This document shows positions 33,401-44,871 of a DNA stretch of 64,000 nt, piece after piece; the first letter of the stretch is position 1; each line of letters begins with the position of its first letter. Position numbers and translations under genes: made by a program. Source of the stretch: Coriaria nepalensis (taxonomy: Eukaryota > Streptophyta > Magnoliopsida > Cucurbitales > Coriariaceae); NCBI GenBank assembly GCA_027186245.1, contig CP114493.1, forward strand, positions 5,835,501 to 5,899,500, in the 5' to 3' direction. The notes under the pieces were generated by a model. That model was given only the letters and a program-made list of their open reading frames with translations. It was not told the origin of the DNA and did not search any database.

Positions 33401-34908
33401 AAGAAGAAAAAAAATATTTCAGATGATTAGACCAGAAGGGGGGTAGTGGTGGGTGGCGTGATGGAGAAAAGTAAAGGAGGTTGTTTTAAGAGTGAATAAA
33501 GGAAAAATAATTAAATATGAGATTAAAAATATACATAAAAAGTTAATAAATATAGACTAAATACATATATTTTTAAATTATTTCGGACGATGATGATCAA
33601 AGACAGCCGTAGTAAAGGAGTTGGTGGAGTAGTGGTGAATGAGTGAATCAATAAAAAAACAATTTAAAATAATGTAGTAGGTTAAAGAGAGCGAGAATCA
33701 AATTTTGAAACTAAAAATATTTTAAAAAAAATATTTATCTAAAGGTAAAAACTCTCTCTACCAAAAAATAACTCTCTCTCTACGAAAAAGAAGAAAAAAA
33801 ATATTTCAGATGATTAGACCAGAAGGGGGGTAGTGGTGGGTGGCGTGATGGAGAAAAGTAAAGGAGGTTGTTTTAAGAGTGAATAAAGGAAAAATAATTA
33901 AATATGAGATTAAAAATATACATAAAAAGTTAATAAATATAGACTAAATACATATATTTTTAAATTATTTCGGACGATGATGATCAAAGACAGCCGTAGT
34001 AAAGGAGTTGGTGGAGTAGTGGTGAATGAGTGAATCAATAAAAAAACAATTTAAAATAATGTAGTAGGTTAAAGAGAGCGAGAATCAAATTTTGAAACTA
34101 AAAATATTTTAAAAAAAATATTTATCTAAAGGTAAAAACTCTCTCTACCAAAAAATAACTCTCTCTCTACGAAAAAGAAGAAAAAAAATATTTCAGATGA
34201 TTAGACCAGAAGGGGGGTAGTGGTGGGTGGCGTGATGGAGAAAAGTAAAGGAGGTTGTTTTAAGAGTGAATAAAGGAAAAATAATTAAATATGAGATTAA
34301 AAATATATATAAAAAGTTAATAAATATAGACTAAATTTATATTTTTAAATTATTTCGGACGATGATGATCAAAGGCCGCCGTAGTAAAGGAGTTGGTGGA
34401 GTAGTGGTGAATGAGTGAATCAATAAAAAAACAATTTAAAATAATGTAGTAGGTTAAAGAGAGCGAGAATCAAATTTTGAAACTAAAAATATTTTAAAAA
34501 AAATATTTATCTAAAGGTAAAAACTCTCTCTACCAAAAAATAACTCTCTCTCTACGAAAAAGAAGAAAAAAAATATTTCAGATGATTAGACCAGAAGGGG
34601 GGTAGTGGTGGGTGGCGTGATGGAGAAAAGTAGAGGAGGTTGTTTTAAGAGTGAATAAAGGAAAAATAATTAAATATGAGATTAAAAATATACATAAAAA
34701 GTTAATAAATATAGACTAAATTTATATTTTTAAATTATTTCGGACGATGATGATCAAAAGCCGCCGTAGTAAAGGAGTTGGTGGAGTAGTGGTGAATGAG
34801 TGAATCAATAAAAAAATAATTTAAAATAATGTAGTGGGTTAAAGAGAGCGAGAATCAAATTTTGAAACTAAAAATATTTAAAAAAAATATTTATCTAAAG
34901 GTAAAAAA
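30381..34908. repeat. Tandem array of about 12 units of ~387 bp (satellite-like)
   Basis: AGGTTGTTTTAAGAGTG occurs at 30386, 30773, 31158, 31545, 31932, 32317, 32704, 33091, 33478, 33865, 34252 and 34637, giving periods of 385 or 387. Eleven full units and a partial twelfth (ending near 34908) are very similar. Each unit has an AT-rich half, a TTTCGGACGATGATGATCAA block, a CTCTCTCTAC pair and an AGAAGGGGGGTAGTGGTGGG block. Three variant types are visible around the ATATAC/ATAGAC and GGCAGCC/GGCCGCC/GACAGCC positions, in the order A B A A B A C C' C C B B'. No protein is encoded. Confidence 0.97.
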
Positions 34909-35990
34909 GAGTAAAACACATGGGAAGAATGTAAAATCTGACTTTTATATACTTTAGGAGGAGATCTTTATAAAATGCGATACTTTGAGTGAATCTTTCA
35001 AATATGATTGATAATTTAAGGGAGAGTAAGTCTAATTTAACCACATAAAAAATAGGAAAGAGAGAAAATAATCATGTAATTTTTCTTCTTATTTTCTTAT
35101 TTCATTCTTATATTATATTCTCTTCTTCTCTTCTTCTCTAACACAAAATAAATAAATAAATAAAAAAAATCGGGGCGCCTGGTACCAAATAAAAAATCCA
35201 GTCTTGTTACTAATATCATCCTATCTTAGTCTCAACGGGACTTTTTTCCAGTCATAGTATTATGTATATATTTAGAGCAAAAAAGAGTTCAGATACTTTC
35301 ATGAAGTAGCTCAAGTAATAATAATGGGTAACTCTGAGGATTCAAACTATTCTTAACTTACTAATGATATAATTAAACTTACCATTACCTTAAAACTTAT
35401 ACATCATGGCTGAAAATGTGTGAAAGATTTTTCTAATTAATAAAAAAGAAAAGAAAAAAAAAAAAGGTCATCCAAGTCTAATACGAAGGTAGTCTTAGAG
35501 TTAACATTTTTGATATCATCAAAATTATAGGATGAGTTATTTAAACGTTTTCTTTTGTTATCGAGACATGAAATTTCATTCTCATATCTTGTGAAGTAAG
35601 GTACCATATATCCGATTTAAATTACTATTTTGCTTAGAAAACTCCAAGAAAAAAAAAAGGGTATGTGTCACATTCCTAATTACATTAATTAATTCCTATA
35701 AAAAGCACACCTGTCTTAAACGTGATTTTTTGTCACAACCCACCTTATATTATACCTCCAATGAACTTTCTTAAAGTAAGTATTTCAAATGTCACCTTTC
35801 CCTATTTCAAAATTTTTAAATTTATATTAAATAAAAAGGTATTATAGATTGTTGAATCAGACTTGGTCTTTGTTTAATATAAGAAAAATATTTTTGAAAA
35901 ATTATAGTTACGATATATTCAATATTAAAGTAATGATATGAAGATAACATTAATTGAGTTTTAACTAATTTTATGAATATGAATGGTCAC
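34909..35990. other. Non-coding AT-rich spacer
   Basis: TTCTTCTC runs near 35110 and AAAAAGAAAAG near 35445. No gene recognised. Confidence 0.5.
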
Positions 35991-35995
35991 GGACT

Positions 35996-36144
35996 CACGT
36001 GAGCCGTGGGCATCTGGTAAACCCGGGACAAAATATCAATTACTCTAACTGCACACGTGGCCTCAAGATTTTGGTAGTACGTCATATCTTCTTGCATGGA
36101 GGGAACATTTATTCGTGTCGTAACCTCTTGGAATTCGCCACGTG
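35996..36144 (+). promoter_or_regulatory. Cluster of three G-boxes and one TACGTCA upstream of the remorin gene
   Basis: CACGTG at 35996-36001, 36054-36059 (in ACACGTGGC, an ABRE-type core) and 36139-36144 (GCCACGTGC), plus TACGTCA at 36078-36084. They lie about 640-790 bp before the ATG, in a stretch less AT-rich than its surroundings. bZIP or bHLH factors bind such sites, commonly in abscisic acid or light responses. Use here is inferred. Confidence 0.5.
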
Positions 36145-36786
36145 CAGCTCCACCACAACCTTACGTTGTCTTGTTGTGCAACGTGTTAGTCTGTTAATGG
36201 CCCACGAACTACCTAATTGTGGTAGGGTCCCTGCGTAAAGGTTTTTTGGCCGACACTACAGAACAAAGAACAATTCAAAAGACAAAAACAAAGAATATTT
36301 CTTAGAGTAACAGTCCTAAAAATTATTGCCCGAACGATGTCGTTTGGTGATTATGTCTACATTTATACCGAGTAATGCTCTCATAAATGAAGAGGACCTC
36401 CAATCCCCTAACCTTTCCGGCAATCCATAAATGATAAAACGGTGCAAATAGTGAAGATTTCATTTTCGATGGGCAGGAAAAGGAAATTATAAAAATAATG
36501 AAGGACTGAATTGCAATTAATCTTGAAAGACACAAATGATGTACTCTATTGAGTCTACTCATTATGTTCATTTCACCCAATTTAACCAAACGAACTGTCC
36601 TTTCATGCAAATTCAGTGGCTTAAGTTTCCTTGTTAAATTACCCTTCAGATTAAGCCCTTGAAGGAAAAAATACTACAAAACAAACATTAAATCTTATTC
36701 CTAAACTTCAATTCCTCTTTCCATATCCACCATTTTCACTTCACTCGTTAACCCTACTTTGATAACATACAACATAAAAATCCCCT

Positions 36787-37944
36787 ATGTCAACTTTGAG
36801 TGAACATCTTGGAGCAAGCACAAGCCAACATGGACTTTCCGATCAACAATCCAATCACAGTCATTCCGGAGACTTCCGTGACATCCACGCACTAACCCCA
36901 CCTCGCCCTCCTCCTCCACCACCTCCACCATCTAACCATGGTGGCGGCCGCGGGAGAGAAGCATGGGAGACAGGTAGCCATATATCATCCAACATGTCTA
37001 TGGGAAGTGAAGGAAGTGAGAATTTCACAAGCATAAGTAGAGAATTCAACGCCTTAGTCCTTGCTGGGGCCGAAATCGGAAATTCAACAAACAATCATAA
37101 CAACCAGAACAACATCAATTACAATGAAAATGATCGCATGGCAAGGATTCGAGAAGAAAATCCTCCCTATGAGGAATACGATAATAACCCGCTGGCTATT
37201 GTACCGGAAAGTAACCCGTTAGATGACCCAGTCCCATCTCCTCGACGAGGGAGTTATGCAGGCGGGCCGTCGTCTTCTGGGCTCACGAGCGGTGGTGGTC
37301 AGAGTGACATATTAGTGCAGAGAGTGAAGAAAGAAGAGGTGGATACAAAGATCTCAGCTTGGCAAAACGCTATGGTTGCTAAGATCAATAATCGGTTTAA
37401 AAGGGATGATGCTGTGATTAGTGGGAGGGAGAACGAGGAGATTCAGAAAGCTACTTCATGGATGAAGAAAGTTGAGGTACGTGAAGTATTGTAACTTTTT
37501 AAAGAGCTATATAGGTAAAAATCAATGCTTTTTGACTTTGGGCGTGTAAATATGTATATATATATTTTTTAACCGTTGTGCATCATAATGATTGGTATAA
37601 CTGGTTTAAAAAAACTCTCACTACATGCCATCACTATCTATAACTATTTTGTTATTTATACTTCATAGTTTTATGGTAAAGGTAAAGAGTAAAGACTGTT
37701 ACCTATGTTGTTTCGTGGGGTCTTTATGTTTTACTTCGCTGTATTTGTACAGAGGAAGCTGGAAGAGAAGAGGGCGAGAGCATTAGAGAAGATGCAGAAC
37801 AGAGTGGCAAAAGCAAATAGAAAAGCAGAGGAGAGAAAGGCGTCAGCTCAGGCAAAAAGAGGAACTAAAGTGGCGAAGGTTTTGGAAGTAGCCAACTTGA
37901 TGAGAGCAGTTGGTAAAGCTCCAACCAAACGCTCCTTCTTCTGA
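36787..37944 (+). CDS. Remorin family protein (group 4-like)
   Basis: Plant-specific plasma-membrane nanodomain protein with a C-terminal coiled coil. My model is join(36787..37476, 37753..37944), giving 882 nt and 293 residues, with GT-AG ends and phase zero. The N-terminal part is disordered: a proline run (about residues 39-49), a Gly/Arg stretch, a SENFTSISREFNALVLAGAE segment and Asn-rich repeats. The remorin C domain starts near residue 185 (KKEEVDTKISAWQNAMVAKI), continues NRFKRDDAVI...ATSWMKKVE, then RKLEEKRARALEKMQNRVAKA after the intron, and ends in KRSFF. The NFT(T/S)(V/I)SREFNALV motif, the AIVP segment and the KRSFF end match the group 4 remorins (Arabidopsis REM4.1/4.2 type). 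Its upstream region has G-boxes. Confidence 0.92.
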
Positions 37945-39127
37945 CATTTGTGATTCTCTTACAGCCTATCTCAAGAGTGTCAAAGAATGAGTTAATAATT
38001 GGGGAAAATTTTTTAATACAAAAGTTGCTTGAATAAATGTTTGATATGATTATGTAATATATGAATTCTGAATGTGATTTTTGGGTATTTTTATTGGGAT
38101 AAAACTCTTCTCTAAGTTCATTGAGTGTATAAGTATATTTGAGAGAGATCTATACCATTAATCTGACAAGTATATGTGAAACTCCGCTTGAGGATCTAAG
38201 AGTATAGATTTTACTCAAATGCACTTACACCTCATGTAAACTTGAGAAGAGTTGCACCCTCTTTATAATATGAGTGCGTTTTGATTGATATTGTACAGTT
38301 GAATAGGTTTGAAGGCTGAAAGTGTCATGTATTTAAGCTATGTTTAGGACATTATCTTGAACAATAAAAGGGTTTGTCGTGATGGTGTATGTTTTTAGTA
38401 AACACTATGACTATGTACAATATTTCTTGGTTATTAGAAAAAGAAGATGAGTGCTTAATTAAAATGTTACTTTATATTAGTTTATTTGGATGATATTTAT
38501 TGTTAAACTTAAAGAATGAAAAATAGCCCCTTTGCATCTGATAAATCTATCTTTTACTAGTGTCCTAACTTAATGGCTCCAATTATGGTTGTTATATATA
38601 TAGATATATATATATATATATAAACAAAATAAAAGACACTTTCTTACATTTTAAAGCAAAAAGTCTGGCCTGTTTTTTTTTTTTTCTTGCAAAAAAAAGT
38701 CATATATATATGTATGTATGTATGGCTTGTTTGGTAACACTTCTCAAAACACATTTATTTTTAAATAACATATGGAATGGCGGAGATAAGGGCATTTGGA
38801 AAGTAGTTTTATGTTAAATAAGTCTTGAAACTTGTGCCAAATATGTATTTTAAAATATAAATTCCGAAAATCAATTTGGGTTCTTTTTCAGATTTAAAAG
38901 ATATTTTCGATGTTAATATTTTTTGACACCAAAATAAAAAGAATTCAAAACGTGAAAATAATTGTCCAATGAATACATTCAAGTCAAAATGTATTTTTGT
39001 AGGGATTAAAATAGTATCAGAACTATCCTCCAATGATTACCAATTTTTTATTTTTCAAACCCAAATTGAAATGCATTATTAAGTAAGGGCGACCGTTTCA
39101 ACCAAAAAAGGAGACACATATCATATC
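37945..39127. other. 3' flank and AT-rich spacer
   Basis: Includes a TA microsatellite near 38597-38622 and a T run near 38672-38686. No gene recognised. Confidence 0.5.
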
Positions 39128-39680
39128 TAAGAGCTGTCAAAGTGGGCTGCATGGCATGACCCACCTTGAGCTCGTGACAAGGTATGTCATGCCGGCACGA
39201 CCCGACAAGGACATCGGCTGTGCCCGTACTGGCCCAAGTTGACAGTAAAGGTCTCAAGCACGACCCATGGGTCGTTATGTGGGCCAAAATGGGCTTGGCC
39301 CACATGTAGCAACTTTTTTTTTCTTTTAATTTTTTTTTACTGTTAGTTAGTTTATTAGATTTGAAGGTAGGGCGAGTTTGAAAATTTAATAAGAGAGGGA
39401 GGGTTAACATTTAGTTTAAAAAAAAAGATAGAAAGAAAGGAGAAACTTAAAGCTTGATAAGCCTATGGTTGGCCTTACCCATTAAGTCTACCATGGGTAG
39501 GCTTGGTCGTGCCCCTACGCATGTGTATGCAGGCTCGTGCCATGTTTTGGCCTATGCTTAGGGATGGGTCGGCCATACTCTGCCGGCACAATGGGCCTAA
39601 CCCTCTTATCAAGCACGACATACATATGTGTGTTGTGCCATGGGCTGTGCCCAAAGAGTGGGTCATAGGTCGACCTTAAG
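39128..39680. mobile_element. GC-rich, palindrome-rich non-autonomous element (possible MITE)
   Basis: Two islands rich in GGCCCA/TGGGCC and GCACGA/TCGTGC motifs (39128-39310 and 39455-39675) surround an A/T-rich centre. The left end GAGCTGTCAAAGTGGGC resembles ends of plant hAT-type MITEs. The right end is not a clear match, so boundaries and class are uncertain. Frames on the minus strand in this region are by-products of the GC-rich repeats. Confidence 0.4.
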
Positions 39681-39748
39681 AAAGCAACCTATATTTACAA
39701 CTTTATCATATGTATTTATTGAGAAATTTGTTTTTAGGTCGTATTAAT

Positions 39749-39844
39749 AGTGGACCGGTTACTCTCAACCGCACACAAGCTTAATGTGATATATGATATG
39801 ACGATATGAAAGTGACATGTGCGGTTGAGATGAATTGGTCCACT
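39749..39844. repeat. Imperfect 28-bp inverted repeat (hairpin), MITE-like
   Basis: Arms 39749-39776 (AGTGGACC...TCTCAACCGCACA) and 39817-39844 are reverse complements with about four or five mismatches and a 40-base loop. Similarity weakens outward (TTTTAGGTCG versus the complement of GGTCTATCAAAA). Confidence 0.7.
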
Positions 39845-40179
39845 GTAAAGATGGTCTATCAAAATATTTATGTTATCTATTATCAAGATATAATACTAGT
39901 ATTTTTAGAGTATCAACTTTCAAGAGCCTAGATGATTCTATATTATTAGTATTTTAAAATTTATCTTGCTACTAAAGATTATAAAAGGATTTTAATAAGT
40001 GACTCTATTATAAGCGTTTAAAACTATGAATACGTTATTCTTAAAATAATATTTTAAACTCAACTACTATAATATAGTAAAACCTCTGATCCTCAAAATT
40101 CATATTTCATCAACAAAGATTGTTAATGAGTTCACTATTTACAAAACATAAGTATTGTCCCCTTACTAAGAATATAAGT

Positions 40180-40284
40180 TTTTGCATCCGGCCAAAAGGT
40201 GAACTTAGCTAAAAGTAGTTACTATGTGGATAAGAATTGTCCCCTTATTATGTCTACTATGATTTTGCATGTTACTTTTTTCTC
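40180..40284 (+). pseudogene. LINE ORF2 fragment left of the copia insertion
   Basis: ASGQKVNLAKSSYYV followed by KNCP and a hydrophobic stretch matches the plant L1 RT C-terminal region (SGQxVNxxKS). It continues across the copia at 44872 with KGTFPFIYLGIPIS. Confidence 0.7.
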
Positions 40285-40903
40285 TGTTGATTTTTTGATG
40301 AGGTCAAATTAGGAGGTATGGCCCAATTCATTTAGATGTGTGGCCAAGCCACCATTGGGCCAAACCGAGTCCAACAAATATGTGTCGGGTCAAATTAACC
40401 AGAAGTATATATAATACTATTTACCTGGTTTTATAAAATGACTGTTCTCATTTTCTTCTCCTGAGTTCTCTATATTATGAGTGATTATTCTCTCTCTCTC
40501 TCTCATGATTTCTTTATGGTTGCTTGATTTCTGGTATGATCTCTGTTCTTCTGGTTGTTAGAAAGGTTGTGTGACTCTTTTCTTAGGAAATCTATGATTG
40601 ATTTATGTTGGAAGGTTTAGATCTGAGATATGTATTTTTTTTTGAAATCATATGTAAATTTGAGAAGTTGTATATAAGACTTTATCATAGTATTATTGGC
40701 TTTTAGAAGAACTTTTAAGAGCCCATGGAGTAGGTTTTGTCGAACCACGCAAAAATCTCTATATTCTTTTATCTTTCTGCATTTATCATTAATGTGTTGA
40801 TGTTCTTGAATCTTATATTAAATGTGAATGACTTTGAAAAATGATTGTGTACGAGAACAATTGTATGAAAAATAGCTATGATTATTGCTAAACTTCCTAA
40901 TGG
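40285..40903 (+). repeat. 5' LTR of the gag-less copia
   Basis: Starts TGTTGATTTTTTG and shares its whole length with 44238-44871 (for example GTGTGGCCAAGCCAC, AACCGAGTCCAACAAATAT, TTTGTCGAACCAC), with many point differences and a TC microsatellite near 40491-40503. Confidence 0.92.
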
Positions 40904-43900
40904 TGGTATCATAGCTAGTGTTAAATGTCTTTAATCTTGACTCATGTAAATCTTTTGTGAATATATTGTGTGTGATTGAACTTGTAATAGGTAGAACAGA
41001 TCTGTGGTAGGATTTCAAAATCTAAATTTTGTGTTTCTTGAAACTAAGTTGTAACGACCCACGCTGTCCGGACCAATGAGTGGATCTTAGATTCAGGATG
41101 TACTTTTCATATGTGTCCAATGGAAATTGGTTTCAAAATTTTGTTGATACTAAATCTGGTACTGTGTTTATGAGTGATAATCATATATTCCTGATTTGAA
41201 AAGCAATCTGATATCACTTAGTACACTAGATGATTCTGGATGTTCATATATTACTGAAAATGAATGTATGCTATCTATAAGAATATGAAACCCATTCTAA
41301 AAGGCTACAAGAAAAATGGATTGTATGTTTTGTGTGGTTCTTATTTTCACTCTAATACAAATACAACATTGATCTTTATCAACACTATTAAGACAAATAC
41401 TTGATACTTGAGATTAGACTATATGAGTGAGAAAGGTATAACTGCCTTGTGTAAACAAGGACTGCTTGATAATGTTTATGTTTTTCTATGTCATTATGTG
41501 AAACTTGTATTTTAGGTAAGCAACATATACTAAGTTGTTCTAAGGGCATGCATCTGTCTAAAACTATTTAGAAAATGTCAATTTTAATTTGTGGGGACTT
41601 GAAAAAGTAGCCTCACATAGTGGAAACATATTTTTCTTATTAATTATTGATGATTTTTCTATGATGGTATGGGTATATCTACTTAAATCTAAGGATGAAA
41701 CCTTAGAAAAGTTTAAGACATGGAAAAATTTGGTAGAGAATCAAATAGATAGAAAGGTTAAGATTCTTAGGACTGATAATGGCCTAGAATCCTATAATAC
41801 TGTATTTGATAACTTCTATAATGATCAATGGATATTTAGACATAAGACAGTCATAAAAACTCCACGAAAAAATAAGGTAGTTGAAAGAATGAATATGACT
41901 CTTTTAGAAAAAGTATTTACTTCTAGTTTGCCTAAGACGTTTTGGGAAGAAGCTCTAAAAATTGCAGTCTAGATTGTGAATAAAAGTCCTTCCAGTGTGT
42001 TAAATATAATATGTCCTCTTAAAAAATGGCATGATAGAAAACCTAACCTAAATCATATAAGAGTACTTGGTTATCTTGCATATACACATAAGTCAGATGA
42101 GAAATTAAACCCTAGGTCCTAGAAATGTATCTTTCTAGGATATGAAGAAGGAACCAATGGATATATGTTATGTGATAGAGAGACAGTGAATGTTAGAATA
42201 ATAATTAGTAGAGATGCAGTAAGTAGAGAATGTGATTTTTCTTGTAAAATTACTAACATTTCTGCAGGTACATCCAATGGTGTTTCCACAGCACAAACTA
42301 TAAATAAGGATACTCAAATTGAGGTGGAGCATGCAATCGTTGTAAGTCCATTTGGACAGCAATGTAAGGGCAGCCCTCTCAATCCACTTGATACCTATGA
42401 GGACGTGCAAAACACAATTGAGGATCAAGGAGGAGAATTTGATGAAACTCATGTCGTATAACCTTCTAATCATGATAATATATATGATTATAAACTAATA
42501 AGAGACAGAGGTAAAAGATAAGTTATTCCTAACCCAAAGTATTCATATACTAATTTAATATATACTGCTTTGATTGCTTACTTAGATGTGTAGGGTGTTG
42601 AGCCTACAAATTATAAAATAGCAATGAGCTGTAAGAGAGCAAGGAGTGGCTTTTAGCCATGTAAGAAGAGATAAAATCTCCGTGGATGAATAACACTTGG
42701 ACTTTGGTTCTAAGGCTTCCAAACTGTAAGTTGATTGATTGTAAGTGAATTTATAAATTGAAAAAAGGAATTGTATCTAGTAGACTTATTAGATTTAAGG
42801 CTAAAGTAGTGGCAAATGGTTTTACCCAAAAAGGGAATTGATTATTAGGAAATTTTCTCTCTAGTGGTAAAATTTAAAATCATAAGAATGGTGTTATCTA
42901 CTGCTTATTTTGATCTTGAGCTTGAACAATTATATGTAAAAACTACTTTTCTAATGGTGAATTAGAAGAGACCATTTATATTAGTCAATGAAAATGATTT
43001 ATAGATAAGAAACATCCTAATTATGTATATTTACTTAATAAATCACTTTATGATTTAGAATAGTCACCTAGACAATTGTACAAAAGTAATGATGCCTATT
43101 TGACAAAAATATGTGTTGTTAGGAGTAAGTTTGATACTTGTTTTTATTTTTTTGTGCTTGATTCTGAACCTATTTATCTTTTATTGTATATTGATATGTT
43201 ACTGTTAAGTAAGTCTATAACTAAGATTAAGAACTTAAAAAGAAAACTAGGTTTAGAGTTTAACATGAAAGAATTAGGAGAAGCAAAGAAAATATTGAAA
43301 ATAAAAATTCTTAAAGGTAGATCTAAAAATTTACTGAAATTGCATCAAACCTCTTATCTGAATAAAGTAACATCTAGATTTGGAATGACAAATAGTAAGT
43401 TTGTAAGTCTTCCTCTAGTTAGTCACTTTATATTAAGTAAACAACAATCTCATGAAAATAAATTTGATTTGTTGAAAATGGAGAATATACCTTACTCAAA
43501 TGTTATTGGTTATGTGATATATTCAATGATAAGTACACGCCTAGATGTATCATTTGCTATTTCTTTACTAAGCAGGTTTATGTTTAGTCTTGGATTTGAT
43601 TATTGGGTAACTTTAAAGTATTTGCTTAGATATCTAAAATGTACTGTTGATGTTGGTTTGAGTTTTAAGAAGTGGTCTTTCCCTAGTTGGTTTTGAGGAC
43701 TTAGATTTTGCAAGTGATCGTGATTCTATCAAATTAACAATAGCTTATCAGTTTCTACTTGCAGGAAACTATATAAGCTGGAAATCCTAATTGCAACCTT
43801 TGGTTGCCTTATCATCTACTGAGGCTGAATATGTAACCCTAACTAATGCTTTCAAAAAGGTGTCCGGTCACAAGGGATTCTTAATGAAATTGGTATGCTT

Positions 43901-44237
43901 AAGGAGTTGTACATTGCCTATTCGGATAGTTAAAGTGCAATATATTTAAGTAAGAACCTAGTTCATCATGAACAGACATAACACGTGAATGTGAAATACC
44001 ATTTTGTAAGAGATCTTATTGCCACTGGTTCTGTGAAAGTTTCTAAAGTTCATACTAAAGAAAATCCAGCAGATATGGGAACTAAAATTGTTACAGTTAG
44101 CAAGTTTAATCACTGTTTGAGCCGTTTACATCTTGAGTAATCTGATTACTCAGTACTTAGCTATGAGTGATGGTTTATTTGATGAATGTCATAAGCATTA
44201 TGAGAACTAGGGGTTAATTATGCCTCAAAGCTGAGTT

Positions 44238-44871
44238 TGTTGGTTTTTTTGTAAGGCCCAATTAGGAGGTAGGACCCAATCCATTCGAATGTGTGGCCAA
44301 GCCACTATTGGGACAAACCGAGTCCAACAAATATATGTCGGGTCAAATTAAATCGGAAGTATATATGATACTCTTTACCTGATTTTGTAAAATGACAGTT
44401 CTCATTTTCTTCTCTCATATTCTTTAGGTTATGAACGAATATTCTCTTTCTCTCACGCGATTAGGGTTTGGTTGATTTCTTTATGGTTGCTTGATCTATG
44501 GTATGACCTTTGTTCTTCTAGTTCTTAAAAAGGATTTTGTGACTCTTTTCTTAGGAAATATGTGATTTATTTCTGTTGGAAGGTTTAGATTTAAGATCTG
44601 TGTTTTTGTTTGAAATCATATCTAAATATGAGAAGTTGTATATGACACTCTATCATAATGCTATTTGCTTTTCAAAGAACTTTCAGGAGCTTGTGGAGTA
44701 GGCTTTGTCGAACCACATAAAAATCTCTGTCTTCTTTTATCTTTTTTCATTTATCATTAATGCGTTGATGTTCTTAAATCTTATATTAAATATGAATGAT
44801 TTTGGAAAATGAATAAGTAAAAAGAACAATTATATGACAAATAGTTACAATAGTTGCTAAAATTCCTAACA
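44238..44871 (+). repeat. 3' LTR of the gag-less copia
   Basis: Begins TGTTGGTTTTTTT and ends CTAACA directly before the TTCTC target duplication. Divergence from the 5' LTR (roughly a tenth by eye) points to an old insertion. Confidence 0.92.

Larger units (their letters stand above)
40285..44871 (+). mobile_element. Ty1/copia element with both LTRs and a perfect 5-bp target duplication; gag deleted, pol decayed
   Basis: Host TTCTC is present on both sides (40280-40284 and 44872-44876). After the left LTR and a primer-binding site (TGGTATCATAGC, 40904-40915) the interior reaches protease within about 160 bp (WI..LDSGCTFHMCP, about 41078-41125), so gag is missing. Integrase is readable at about 41589-41972 (LLIIDDFS, RTDNG). 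The RT segment at 43076-43696 has Y-I-D-M near 43188-43199 where YxDD is expected. RNase H has LSSTEAEY near 43809-43832. Stops and frameshifts are common. This copy needs other elements for every function. Confidence 0.92.

Noticed and set aside
30381..34908. CRISPR-like array
   Set aside because: The whole 387-bp unit is repeated without unique spacers, in plant nuclear DNA.
36323..36610. 95-codon minus-strand frame before the remorin gene
   Set aside because: No recognisable domain, and it lies in the promoter/5' UTR of an intact gene.
39048..39666. Minus-strand frames of 120 and 63 codons
   Set aside because: They coincide with GC-rich palindromic repeat DNA and show no domain.
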